NCBI GenBank assembly: GCA_026214975.1
Contig: CM047815.1
Coordinates: 77,157,299-77,221,298, forward strand
DNA: 64,000 bases
Direction: 5' to 3'
Source of the DNA: Gentiana macrophylla
Taxonomy: Eukaryota > Streptophyta > Magnoliopsida > Gentianales > Gentianaceae
Shown: in pieces, positions 54,269-64,000 of the stretch
How the letters are laid out: every line of letters starts with the position of its first letter
How positions within the stretch are numbered: position 1 is the stretch's first letter
Notes under the pieces: generated by a model
The model's database searches: none
Told to the model about the DNA's origin: nothing
Seen by the model: only the letters and a program-made list of their open reading frames with translations
Position numbers and translations under genes: made by a program

Positions 54269-54752
54269 ATGGCACCAAAAGCTGCTTCTACCGCTTCGAA
54301 GGCTGCTTCAAAGAGTCTTTACTCTTCTTTCGCTGCTAAAAACAGCGTGGCTTCAAAGGCGCCACTATGAAGGTTCTTTGCTTTGCTAAGGTCGTTTCTT
54401 CATCTCAGGGACAACTTTCTGGACCTATCACTCGGAGCATGTCAAAGGAGTTTGGCATCAACCTCCTTTTCCCGCATGAAGCTTCTGATAGACCCACGTC
54501 ACCAATGGCTGCTGACGAATTCCACAACTCTCGAGGAGCATATTTCTAGCCTCACGAAGGCCATTGAGGCCCTCACGTCGCATGTTCAGACTCAAGACAC
54601 AAGACATGCAAATTTCAAAGCTCTCCAGCAAGATTGATTCCGTTGAGGAAGCAAGCAAGTCAAAAGAAGTGGTGCATGATGAAGAGGACGAACATGATGT
54701 CACTTCCAAAGACCAAGAAGCCTTCAAGTCTCTGCATATGACAACAACTTGA
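54269..54752 (+). pseudogene. Tat gag N-terminal region, broken
   Basis: Starts MAPKAASTASKAASK and continues, after shifts and a stop, into GPITRSMSKEFGI and a helical piece ending KALQQD. Alanine/lysine-rich starts and a GP(I/V)TRSM motif are common at the start of gag in plant gypsy elements. At least two frame changes precede the gag core. Confidence 0.65.
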
Positions 54753-56118
54753 AGGTTGCCCTAGAAAACTCTTTCAAGGACCATGAAGCCTCCAAGTCCT
54801 TTACCTTGGCAATCAATCTGAAGATCTCCCCCGACGGAACCATTCCTATCAGCCAACTGCATGAGTTCATCATGGGGACGATCAATGACAAAGTCGGAGG
54901 ATCCATGAAGTCGTCTCAGACTTATATCAAGCCATACACCAAAAGAATTGATGATTTGAAAATGCCGGCCGGTTATCAACCACCAAATTTCCAACAGTTC
55001 GATGGAAAGGGCAACCCGAAGCAACACATTGCCCATTTCGTTGAAACCTGCAACAATGTTGGAACATATGGAGATCACTTGGTAAAGAAATTTGTGCGTT
55101 CACTCAAAGGCAATGCCTTTGATTGGTTCTCGCCCCTGCCTCTCTAGACAGTTGGGAGCAACTGGAGCAGATATTTTTGAATCGCATCTACATCACTCGT
55201 AGAACCGTGAGCATGGTAGAGTTGACCAACTCCCGCCAATGGAAAGAGGATACAATAGTTGATTACATTAATAGATGGAGAAGCCTTAGCCTCAACTGCA
55301 AGGATCAACTCTCTGAAGCCTCCGCTATTGAGACGTGCATCCAAGGCATGCACTGGGGACTGCAGTACATCCTTAAAGGGATTCTGCCGAGATCGTTTGA
55401 GGAGTTAGCCACTCGTGCTCATGATATGGAATTAAGCATTGACGCCAATGGAGGTCAGGCCCCTGTTCAAGATCCAAGAAAGGGGAAATAAAAACAAGAA
55501 ATTAAGAAATCCATGAAAGCTTCTCTCAAAATGGAGAAGAAGGAGTCCAACGCTACCACCGTAGCTCCTGTAAACGTTAACAACCCAGTGTCAAGCCAAC
55601 CTGAAAGGAGGAAGGTTGAGCCACGTCAAGTTGAAAGACGGAGGCCAACTCTGAACGAAAGGCAACAGAGGAAGTATCCATTCTTCGATTCTGACGTACC
55701 CGCAATTTTTGATGAGTTGTTGAAATTGAAACTCATTGAACTTCCAGAAACAAAGCGTAAGGAGGATGCAACAAGAGCCCACGAAGGTAACTATTGCAAA
55801 TATCATCGCTTATTTGGTCATCCCGTCGAAAAATGCTTTGTCTTCAAGGACAACGTTATGCGTTTGGCCGAGGAAGGAAAGATCGTGCTTGAAGAAGAGA
55901 AGGCAAGCACAAATCAAATCACCATAGCAGAGCCAACAAGTGGTCACTGCATGACCATTCAATTTGGATCACTCGACCCCATCGAGATTAAATTCAACGA
56001 CTCTCTACCCATAGACAAAGGGAATCTGGGACGTCTCGTAAACAAGCAAGAGTTGTTGCGGGAGAAAAGAAAACCCCGAAGTCTGTCGAACAAGACGAGG
56101 ATGGATGGATTCTGGTGA
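54749..56118 (+). pseudogene. Tat gag core (retrotrans_gag) and zinc-knuckle region
   Basis: The gag core reads MPAGYQPPNFQQFDGKGNPKQH, then HLVKKFVRSLKGNAFDWFSPL. A shift at about 55140 moves the frame to SWEQLEQIFLNRIY and ELTNSRQWKEDTIVDYINRWRSL. A stop at 55489 separates it from a basic segment with the zinc-binding CKYHRLFGHPVEKC (about 55793-55834). This last motif is the usual CX2-3HX4H/C form in this group. Confidence 0.85.
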
Positions 56119-57344
56119 CTCGTAAGAAAAAGCAAAGGAAGTCACCTCACTCCAAGTTAGAAGAACCAAAGACGATTTGTTCCAAGTCTTCCAAGCCAAA
56201 GAGAGGCCGAAAGGCAAGAAAGCTGAGAAAAAATCAAGGAAAGGTAAACAAGAAAGTTAAGAGCATCTTCACTGAAGAGGTTGAGTATAGAAGCCCTCGC
56301 ACTCCTATCACATTATTGGAGTACATGCCCAAGAGAGTCGTCGAAGTTGGGGCGACTGAAGAAAACTTAGAGGATGAAGTTGTCTCATGTTATGCTATCC
56401 ACGCAGAGGAAAGAGACATTGTAAAGGAAAATGAAGACTCGCTGACTGAGGAAGAGCCTTCAAACAATGCAAAGCTCGCTTGCACGGTTGAGATCACCTT
56501 CACAGATGATGACATGCTTCTCGAATCAGCGCCTCATAACCGTCTGCTGTTCGTCACAGCATACATGCGTGAGCAAAATGTTAATCGTGTGCTACTAGAT
56601 GGAGGATCGGCTGTCAACATATTGCCGCTCCGAGTAATGAAAGAGTTGGGTGTATCTATGGATGAACTCTCCGACAGTCGCCTTATGATCCATGGATTCA
56701 ACCAAGGGGGGCAGAGAGCCATTGGGGTGATTAGACTTGACATCTTGATCGATGAGTTATCTTCGAGTGCATTGTTCCATGTGATTGATGCTAGAACATC
56801 CTACAACATGTTGCTGGGGAGGCCGTGGTTACATGAGAACAGAGTCGTCCCTTCAACCCTCCATCAATGCTTTAAGCATTGGCACAATGGCATGTTAAGG
56901 AAGGTCGTTGTTGATGAAAAACCTTTCACTGAGGCCGAGACTCACTTTGTAGATGCAAAATTCTATCTGAAGCCTGCTCCTTTGAAAATAGTAGGCGATT
57001 CCAAGTCACGAGAAAAGGATGATGAGGAGAAGGCCATGTCATCTGAAAATAAGAGAGGGGTTGGCAAGCGTGAAGAGACAAAGTCATCAGAGCCTCAACA
57101 TGCCTCAAAAGAATGTGAAGACATTTATCCACCTCAAAAATCCAAAGCGTTGAGTGGACTGACGTTGCCGCTTCCCAGGATCAATTCCATGAAGACGGAT
57201 GCTCCTCTACATGGGTTTACCCGTCCTAAAGAAGGTGCTGCTATAGAACATGGAACATTTCCAGCCACAAAAAAGAAGGTTTTGATCCTATCGCTTACAA
57301 ACTCCTCGCAAAGGCAGCAAATGGGTCCCGAAGCCCTGCTCTAA
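56115..57344 (+). pseudogene. Tat retropepsin (aspartic protease) region
   Basis: A 409-codon open stretch. The catalytic motif LLDGGSAVNILP (about 56595-56630) and the flap/second region GFNQGGQRAIGVI ... YNMLLGRPWLHENRVVPSTLHQC are typical of gypsy proteases of this group. It is preceded by a basic linker. The fragment itself is uninterrupted but is not joined in frame to gag or RT. Confidence 0.88.
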
Positions 57345-57346
57345 AA

Positions 57347-58800
57347 ATGGGGGCAAGAAGCAATGAATCTGAAGAAGCACATAAGGCCACGAAAGCGAAA
57401 GTTCCCATTATCGGATCCCGGATAGGCCTGGGATATAATCCTTCACCGCCCGTCCGCATTGCGATAAGAAAGGCAAGCAATAACTACATCAGGGTTGAAG
57501 ATGAATCATCTCCAACGAATATTCCGGAACCTCTAACTCCAAGGTCATCGGTGTTTGAGAGGTTACAACCTAAGAAAGAACGCGTCTCAGTCTTCGAAAG
57601 TCTTTCTGTCACAACCAAGAATCTGTCAAGACCAAAAGTCGACAAGAAGCAAAGACGATCAACACATATGAATGCTTTGGGGAAAGATATAACAAACATC
57701 GACTCTAAAGAAATCAAGAGTCTGGTCCCGTCCAGAATGAAGCGTCATACAGGTCTTGTCATACACTGTGGAAACGTAATGAAAGCTAAAGTGAGCACAA
57801 TAGTGTACACTAAAACTGACGCCAAGTACAATGTGGAGCATGTGTGCATCCGGCACTACAAGAAAATGATCCTGAAGAAAGCGTTGGGTCCTCGTATGTT
57901 ATCACTGTCGGTGAAGAACCTTATCCCACCAAGTCTAAAATGGGCTCAGAAGAATTCATGGAACCTAAAGAAGTGAAAGAACATGCTTTCGTCTGTCACA
58001 TCACATTGGGAAATGATGAGGTTGAAGATGATGCGGAAGAAGCACCCCCGAAATTAGAAGAAGGGGTCAAATCCACAATAGATGAGTTGAAGGAAATCAA
58101 CCTCGGCACTGAAGACAAGCCACGGCCAACTTTCATAAGTGCTCTTTTGTCTCCAGAAGAAGAAGAGAGATACCGCGAAATCCTCCAAGAATACAAAGAT
58201 GTATTCGCTTGGACGTACAAAGAGATGCATGGGCTTGATCCGAAGGTAGTTGTTCATCAGTTGTCTGTAAAGAAAGGATCGCGCCCTGGCAAGAAGGCTC
58301 AAAGGAGATTTAGGCCGGATCTTATCCCACTCATAGAGATGGAAGTCAACAAGCTCATTGAAGCAGGCTTCATTCATGAGGTTAAGTATCCAATGTGGAT
58401 CTTGAGCATCGTCCCCGTGAGAAAGAAGAATGGTCAGATTCACGTTTGTGTAGATTTCCGGGACATAAACAATACGTGCCCAAATGATGATTTTCCATTT
58501 CCAATCACTGAGCTGATGGTAGACGCAACCACATGTCATGAAGTTCTATCCTTCATGGACGGATCGTCTGGGTATAACCAAATTCGAATGGCTCCTGAAG
58601 ATGAAGAATTCATTGCATTTCGAACTCCTAAGGGAATATACTGTTACAAAGTGATGCCTTTTGGTCTAAAAAATGCGGGGCAACTTATCAACGAGCCATG
58701 CAGAAGATCTTTGATGACATGCTACACCAACACGTTGAATGCTATGTTGATGACCTGGTTGTAAAGTCAAAGAAGAAGGCTGACCACTTGAACGACTTGA
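57347..58800 (+). pseudogene. Tat reverse transcriptase
   Basis: Lead-in (57347-57976) and RT core (57844-58764) are in different frames. Core motifs are VKKGSRPGKKAQRRFRP, WILSIVPVRKKNGQIHVCVDFRDIN, FMDGSSGYNQIRMAPEDEE, FRTPKGIYCYKVMPFGLKNAG. A missing G in the GGGG run at 58676-58680 shifts the frame just before QRAMQKIF. The catalytic YVDD is then read at about 58743-58757 in the new frame. Confidence 0.9.
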
Positions 58801-59016
58801 TTAGTCTTTGATAGACTTAGAAGATTCCAACTAAAGATGAACCCACTCAAATGTGCATTTGGAGTCAGTTCAGGGAAGTTCCTTGGCTTTATCGTTCGAC
58901 ATCGGGGAATAGAAATTGACCGGTCCAAAGTAGAAGCCATCGTGAAGATGCCTGAGCCTTATAACTTGTGTGAACTCAGAAGCCTATAGGGTAAACTGGC
59001 CTATATACGAAGGTTT

Positions 59017-60294
59017 TGTTGGTCCCAGAGAAGGGTAAAACTATAGTCAGAGGGGGGGAGTGAATGACTAGAGTGGAGTTTCAAAAACTTTTCTTGTGTT
59101 TAAAAGCTTTTAGGCAGCGGATAAGTCCCTTCTTAAAATGCTGTTTCAAAGTAGTTTATGCAATCACAGATATATGATATAATTTAAGCAATTAAATAAA
59201 TGCAGTAAGGGAAATTGCTGAAAGTAAATTGACACAAGGTTTATAGTGGTTCAGGGTGGTGTAATCCCTTAATCCACTCTTCTCCTGTGATGATTGGAGG
59301 AATTTCATTATTGTTTTCATAGATACAATAGCCTGATTGTCCTTGACTACAAAGCTTTACAATCTTCAAGACTATCACTCCCTGACTTCAACAACTTCAG
59401 AGATTCAGTCTCCTTCACTGCTCCTTGAGAACAAATCCTTCAGCAGCTATCACAAACACAACTCCTTCTCAGATGGCTTTGATTCATTTGCAGGCTTTTT
59501 GATTTGACAGAGTTTCTGCTTATTGATTATTGTCTTGTATCTCTTCTTGTCTGTCAATGCCTTCTATTTATAGCCTTGATAATCCTTGATTCGAATTTCC
59601 GTCCGTTGGCTATATTAATGAGGGGAATAATCCTTGATTTTATTCTTGATTCCCCCTTAATTAAATTCTCCTTGATTTCAGTGATCGGATTTTTCTTCAA
59701 ACATTTATCAGAAAATCCGTCCTTGATTGTTCATCAATTGATTGTGCATTTAATGTTTGATCCTCTGAATCTTCTTCATATTTCAAAATCTGATCAAGTA
59801 AAGTTTACTTGGCCGTTCCCTGAACGGTTAAGTGATCTTTCTGACTTTTCCGCTTAAGTGTTCCTTCACTGCTTTGTCATTACTCAGCTGAAAGTCAGTT
59901 CACTTTGCCGATTTACTATTTCCTTCATTCTTTTCAGTTTAGGAGAATCTTTGTACTTCACTGATCCTTGATTTATGTGAGATCGGTGTGCACCATATTT
60001 AAACATTAAGTTTCATCACTTGGAATGTAGCTCAGACTTACCCAAGGTCATCATAGACTTCCTTGGTTATAAGTCAGACCATATGTCTTCATGCTTCTCT
60101 GCTGGTACTTGGCCGCTTTTACTTTGCCGAACATCTGATTTTACTTTTCCGCCTTACCAACTAGTACAATACTTGTCTGACTCAACTTATACACCATGCA
60201 AGTAAAGACTTATACAGAGAATTCTAACTTATTTTCAGGCTTGCTATAACCGCTAGTATGGCCATCATCAAAACATAATAAAATGTTCCTAACA
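59017..60294 (+). mobile_element. Solo LTR inserted in the Tat pol gene
   Basis: A 1278-bp block starts TGTTGGTCCCAGAGAAGGG and ends TTCCTAACA. It separates the RT thumb segment KLAYIRRF from the next expected residues, which resume at 60300. The flanks are GGTTT (59012-59016) and GTTTT (60295-60299), a 5-bp duplication with one change. No internal domain, primer site or second LTR is present, so it is a solo LTR left by recombination. A GGGGGGGAGTGAAT tract and TTTATAGTGGTTCAGGGTGGTGTAATCC phrase are typical of copia LTRs. Confidence 0.82.
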
Positions 60295-60299
60295 GTTTT

Positions 60300-60806
60300 A
60301 TATCAAACCTCACCGGAATATGCCAACCTTTCAGCCACCTGATGAAGAAGGGAGTTCCATTTCAATGGAATAACTCGTGTAGAAAGGCGTTTAAAAACAT
60401 TAAAGAGTACTTGATGAATACTCCAGTCTTGGCAGCTCCTGTTAAAGGTAGACCTCTAATCCTTTACATTACTGCGCAAGAACGATCAGTTGACGCATTG
60501 CTTGCTCAGGAGAATGACAAAAGCAAAGAAAATGCATTATACTATTTGAGCAGGACGATGACTCCGCACGAGCTGAAATACTCCCCAATTGAGAAGCTCT
60601 GTTTGTCACTCATATTCACCATCCAGAAGCTAAAACACTATTCTCAAGCTCATACTATACATCTGGTGTCAAAAAAAGCAAATCCTCTAAAGTTCATCAT
60701 GACCAAGCCCGTGCTGTTGATAGATTGGCAAGGTGGTATCTCCAACTTCAGCAATTTGAAATTATTTACGTGCCTCAAAAGGCTGTCAAAGGGCAAGTGC
60801 TCGTAG
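60300..60806 (+). pseudogene. Tat gypsy-type RNase H (first RNase H)
   Basis: After the solo LTR the frame resumes with FSHLMKKGVPFQWNNSCRKAFKNIKEYL. It continues with PLILYITAQERSVDALLAQE, ALYYLSRTMTPHELKYSPIEKLCL, and KANPLKFIMTKPVLL. This is the RNase H of the RT_RNaseH type that follows RT in gypsy elements. The catalytic aspartate of the usual LYLAVSDxAVSAVL core is read as QERSVDALLAQ. Confidence 0.85.
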
Positions 60807-61290
60807 ACTTCTTGGCTGATCATCCCATCCCGGTAGAGTGGGAACTATCAGACGATCTGCCTGATGAGGATGTCATGGTGATTGAAGTCCTTCCACCTTG
60901 GAGAATGTACTTTGACGGAGCAGCACGACGAGATGGGGCTGGCGCCGGAGTCGTCTTTGTTTCCCCAGAAGGTGAAGTCTTGCCATACTCCTTCAAATTG
61001 GCGGAATATTGCTCCAACAATGTTGCGGAATACCAAGCCTTGATCTTACGGCTTGAGATGGCAATGGATGTGAAGCGATGCAGACTAAACGTCTACAGCG
61101 ACTCTCAGTTGATCATCAACCAGCTCGAAGGCACATACGATGTAAAAAAGCCAGAGTTAGTCCCATACTGCAACTATGCAAGAAAAATCATTGCTTACCT
61201 TGGTGACGTCACAATTGTGCATGTTCCGAGAAAATAAAATAAGCAAGCGGACGCTCTGGCAAATTTGGCAGCGACTCTCGCAATCGGCGA
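60725..61290 (+). pseudogene. Second, archaeal-type RNase H of the Tat element
   Basis: YFDGAARRDGAGAGVVFVSPEG, NNVAEYQALILRLEMAM, NVYSDSQLIINQLEG and, after an in-frame TAA at 61236, QADALANLAA make a complete RNase H fold with D, E, D and a final D. It sits between the first RNase H and integrase. A second RNase H in this place is a known feature of Tat elements. Confidence 0.88.
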
Positions 61291-61539
61291 CGGAAAGATG
61301 CAAGTCCCCGTTTGCGAGCTGTGGGTGGTTCCTCCATACTTTGGAGAAGATGAGGGGGACGATAATGAAAGTCATGCCATGTGTGTCTATGAAATAGACC
61401 AAGAGGATTGGCGCCATTCATTAGTTGAGTACTTGAAACACGGGAGACTCCCTGACGATCAAAAGAAGAAAGTTGACATAAGGCGTCGGCTCCACGCTTC
61501 TTTCTTCACAATGACACTTTGTATCGCCGTTCATTTGAA

Positions 61540-62690
61540 TGAGTATTTCTCCGTTGCCTCGGAGAAGATGAAGCTCATCATGCTATAGAGGAGGCTCACT
61601 TTGGGATTTGTGGCGCCTATCAGTCTGGTCCAAAGCTACACTTTCGCATCAAGAGGATGGGATACTACTGGCCGACCATGGTAAGAGACTGCATGGATTA
61701 CTCTCGAAAATGTGAAGCATGCCAATTCCATGCTAACTTTTTTCATCAACCTCCCGAGCCATTGCATCCAACTGTAGCGGCATGGCCCTTTGATGCTTGG
61801 GGAATGGATGTGGTTGGTCCGCTGCCAAAATCATTAGGCCAACATCTTTATATCTTGGCTGCCACTGACTACTTCTCTAAGTGGGCTAAGGCTGTTGCAC
61901 TATGCTAGGTGAAGAAAGATGATGTAGTCCGCTTAATCCGAGTAAACATCATCTATCGCTATGGAGTTCCATGCTACATCATCACGGATAATGGGAAACC
62001 GTTCGTGAATAGCTTGGTGGATAAATTGTGTGAGCAGTTCAACTTCAAGCAGCACAAGTCTTCCATGTACAATGCGCCGAACAACGGACTTGCTGAAGCT
62101 TTCAATAAGATGTTATGCAACTTGTTGAAGAAGGTGGTGGCAAGATATAAGAAATACTGGCACAAACGAATGGGTGAAGCATTGTGGGCCTATCGCACAA
62201 CCTTTCGGACTCCGACTCAAGCCACTCCATATTCGCTTGTGTACGGTGTAGAAGCCGTGCTACCTCTTGAACGGCAAATACCTTCTCTGAGAATCGCCAT
62301 CCAAGAAGGATTAACTAATAAGAAAATGCCCGCCTTCGCCTTGATGAGTTGGAAGCCTTGGATGAGAAACGGCTTCAGGCTTAGCAAAATCTTGAATGCT
62401 ACCAAGCAAGGTTATCAAAAACATTCAACAAGAAAGTTCGCCCAAGGTCCTTCCAAGTTGGTGAAATGGTCCTTGCTGTGAGAAGACCTATCATCATGAC
62501 ACACAAGTCCAAAAACAAGTTTACATCAAAATGGAACGGGCCCTATGTTGTTCGCGAGGTCTACACTAATGGTGCCTACAAGTTGGTGGATGAAGACGGT
62601 GTCAAGCTTGGCCCAATCAATGGCAATTTCTCAAGAAGTTCTATGCATAACTCCGGAAATGCTCCTCAGCATGAGCCTAAACTGCAATAA
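61540..62690 (+). pseudogene. Tat integrase
   Basis: The zinc-binding start is broken by shifts (about 61560-61660). Then RMGYYWPTMVRDCMDYSRKCEACQFHAN gives CX2C. The DDE core is WGMDVVGPLPKS, ITDNGKPFVN and AEAFNKM, interrupted by a TAG at 61906. After a shift near 62440 the C-terminal part is FTSKWNGPYVVREVYTNGAYKLVDEDG. Three catalytic acidic positions remain. Confidence 0.88.
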
Positions 62691-63033
62691 TCCTGTCAAC
62701 AAAAAAACAAAAAACAAAAAACAAAAAAAAAGCAAAAAAAAATATGAACTACGTTTGATTTTATTACTAGAGCATTCTCCGGGATACGTAGGCATCTTGA
62801 GAAGTTACTCCAAGTTCAGTCATACCAAAAAAAAAAAAAAAAAAAATCATTCAGGCACTGTGGAGAAAAGGAAAATGATAATAAAGTTTTATTGATGATA
62901 TGTCAATAGAATTTATTACATACAAAAGGAAGCCGACAAAAGTTGAAACCAAACAAGAAAGGAAGACAATAATAAAGGACTTTATCAAGCTCAACTAAAA
63001 AGGGAAATGATCCCTGGAATATCAAAAGCAAAA
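62691..63033 (+). other. A-rich spacer between integrase and the antisense ORF
   Basis: Two A-rich runs (62700-62742 and 62826-62847), and otherwise unremarkable AT-rich sequence. A polypurine tract for plus-strand priming could not be singled out. Confidence 0.4.
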
Positions 63034-64000
63034 CTAAGAAAAAAGTTTGAAATTTTTCAGATCGCGGAGGTTGCCTTCTAGCAGCTCTCTCATCCTCTCC
63101 AAAGCATTACTTTCAGCTGGCTGCAATGAAGGCGTATTCTCCAAGTCAGTAATCTCGTCTCTCAGCTGGATTGATTGAGTAGTGTGCCTCTGTAACTCCG
63201 TCTCGTGCTCACTAAGGGTCGAAACAAGGTGGTCCTCCTTTTTCTTCAAAAGCAAAAGTTCTTTCTCGAGCGCTTTTCTCCTTTCTTGGACGTCAGTAAG
63301 TTTGTCTTGTGAAGACTGAGTGTGTTGGAGACACTCCCTCTCGAACGCCTCACTTTCCTTAAGTTGCTGACAAAGAATGGAAAGTTTTTCACCATGCTCC
63401 TCTTCAGAAAGCCTACTCGAAACATCATCTGCAGCTGCTTTGTAGTGGGCGGCATTTTCAAAGACAGTGTCCAAAAGAGCTTTCGCGTTGGACAGATCTA
63501 AACCCCCAACACGCTCCATCTCAGAAAATATTTCGTAAACACCTTTTTCAATCGAGGCCGGTTGAACAATGGGTCTACACGATATCTTCTGGCAGGCTGA
63601 TGTCCACAGCACTCTATGCAAGCTTCGGAGACCTTTTGAAATCACAACACTGGATTAGAATTCTGAGACTTCTGGCGGCGGCGCGAGTAAAGCCATAGGA
63701 GTAGATGTAAGGCCCTGCCCAAAAGAAGCCCTTTTAGAGGGACCGCCAGCCACAACTCGGTGTTCGGACACATGATCACCATCAACAATTACGTTCTCTG
63801 TCTCGGCAGTGCCTTCCAAATCAGGATCACAGTCCACATCAACATCATTCGCTGGTGGAACAACGTCGCACCTCTCGACTATCACGGGTGAAACGTGTCC
63901 CTTTCCTATTTTGCTAGCTTCCATTGCAAAAGCGTCAGGACCGTTGGCGGAATCCTCGCCAAGAGCATAACCGCCGACCTCATCCGGATCTCTACAGACC
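63034..64000 (-). pseudogene. Antisense ORF downstream of Tat pol, open to the window edge
   Basis: On the minus strand one frame is open from 63999 to 63034 except for a single TAA at 63655-63657. The distal part (63645-63034) is a long amphipathic coiled coil (SRLSEEEHGEKLSILCQQLKES, KALEKELLLLKKKEDHLVSTL). The part next to the window edge is acidic and Pro/Ala-rich. Tat-group elements are known to carry an antisense ORF between pol and the 3' LTR, often with a plant mobile domain; no such domain is visible here, but the N-terminus is outside the window. Confidence 0.7.

Larger units (their letters stand above)
53125..64000 (+). mobile_element. Ty3/gypsy retrotransposon of Tat type, degenerate and cut by the window edge
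   Basis: Order of parts: LTR, primer site, gag, protease, reverse transcriptase, RNase H, second archaeal-type RNase H, integrase, and then an antisense ORF. RT before integrase marks gypsy. The second RNase H and the antisense ORF downstream of pol mark the Tat group (relatives of Ogre, Grande, Retand). Frameshifts and stops occur in gag, RT, RNase H and integrase, and a solo LTR interrupts the RT-RNase H junction. No 3' LTR is reached before 64000. Confidence 0.9.

Noticed and set aside
54723..55078. Antisense open frames across Tat gag
   Set aside because: They mirror the gag coding frame and carry no domain.

Overview
This is a nuclear window from a flowering plant, most likely a eudicot. 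It is AT-rich, with intron-rich genes, plant-specific proteins (an APO chloroplast splicing factor and a MAP65 microtubule bundler), plant MITEs, and nested Ty1/copia, Ty3/gypsy and LINE elements. I assembled five host genes exon by exon, and every splice phase closes: RIO2 (minus, 1883-9200, 11 exons, 478 aa), APO1 (minus, 10997-13227, 4 exons, 433 aa), GCS1/MOGS (plus, 14959-28400, 22 exons, 852 aa), NUP54 (minus, 29871-33469, 9 exons, 401 aa) and a MAP65/ASE1 gene (plus, 48922-52711, 11 exons, 607 aa). All five look intact.

Layout. 1-1880: ACGT-rich foldback DNA elements and a decayed copia RNase H piece downstream of RIO2. 1883-13227: RIO2, whose introns hold two Stowaway-like MITEs and one hAT MITE with an 8-bp target duplication, then a repeat-rich spacer, then APO1. 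13228-14958: a divergent intergenic region shared by APO1 and GCS1. 14959-28400: GCS1, whose fourth intron carries a 4.5-kb copia element with recognisable LTRs, PBS, PPT and a TTATG target duplication. 28401-29870: a convergent spacer with a long hairpin MITE, then NUP54. 33500-48900: a transposon block with a probable gypsy LTR, a Stowaway MITE, a duplicated tRNA-derived SINE and a 5'-truncated LINE. The LINE is split by a 6.7-kb copia-like element that carries only decayed coding sequence (target duplication CAACT). 48922-52711: MAP65, whose first intron is GC-AG. 53100-64000: a degenerate Ty3/gypsy element of Tat type (gag, protease, RT, two RNase H domains, integrase, and an antisense ORF downstream of pol that runs off the window). 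It is itself interrupted by a 1.28-kb solo LTR.

The host genes are unrelated housekeeping functions: 40S ribosome maturation, chloroplast intron splicing, ER N-glycan trimming, nuclear pore transport and microtubule bundling. They form no pathway. I did not find a convincing new biological system. The most unusual structures are the repeated palindromic minisatellite in the Tat LTR, the antisense ORF of the Tat element, the decayed-pol copia element with a doubled polypurine tract, and the nested insertions that can be dated relative to one another.
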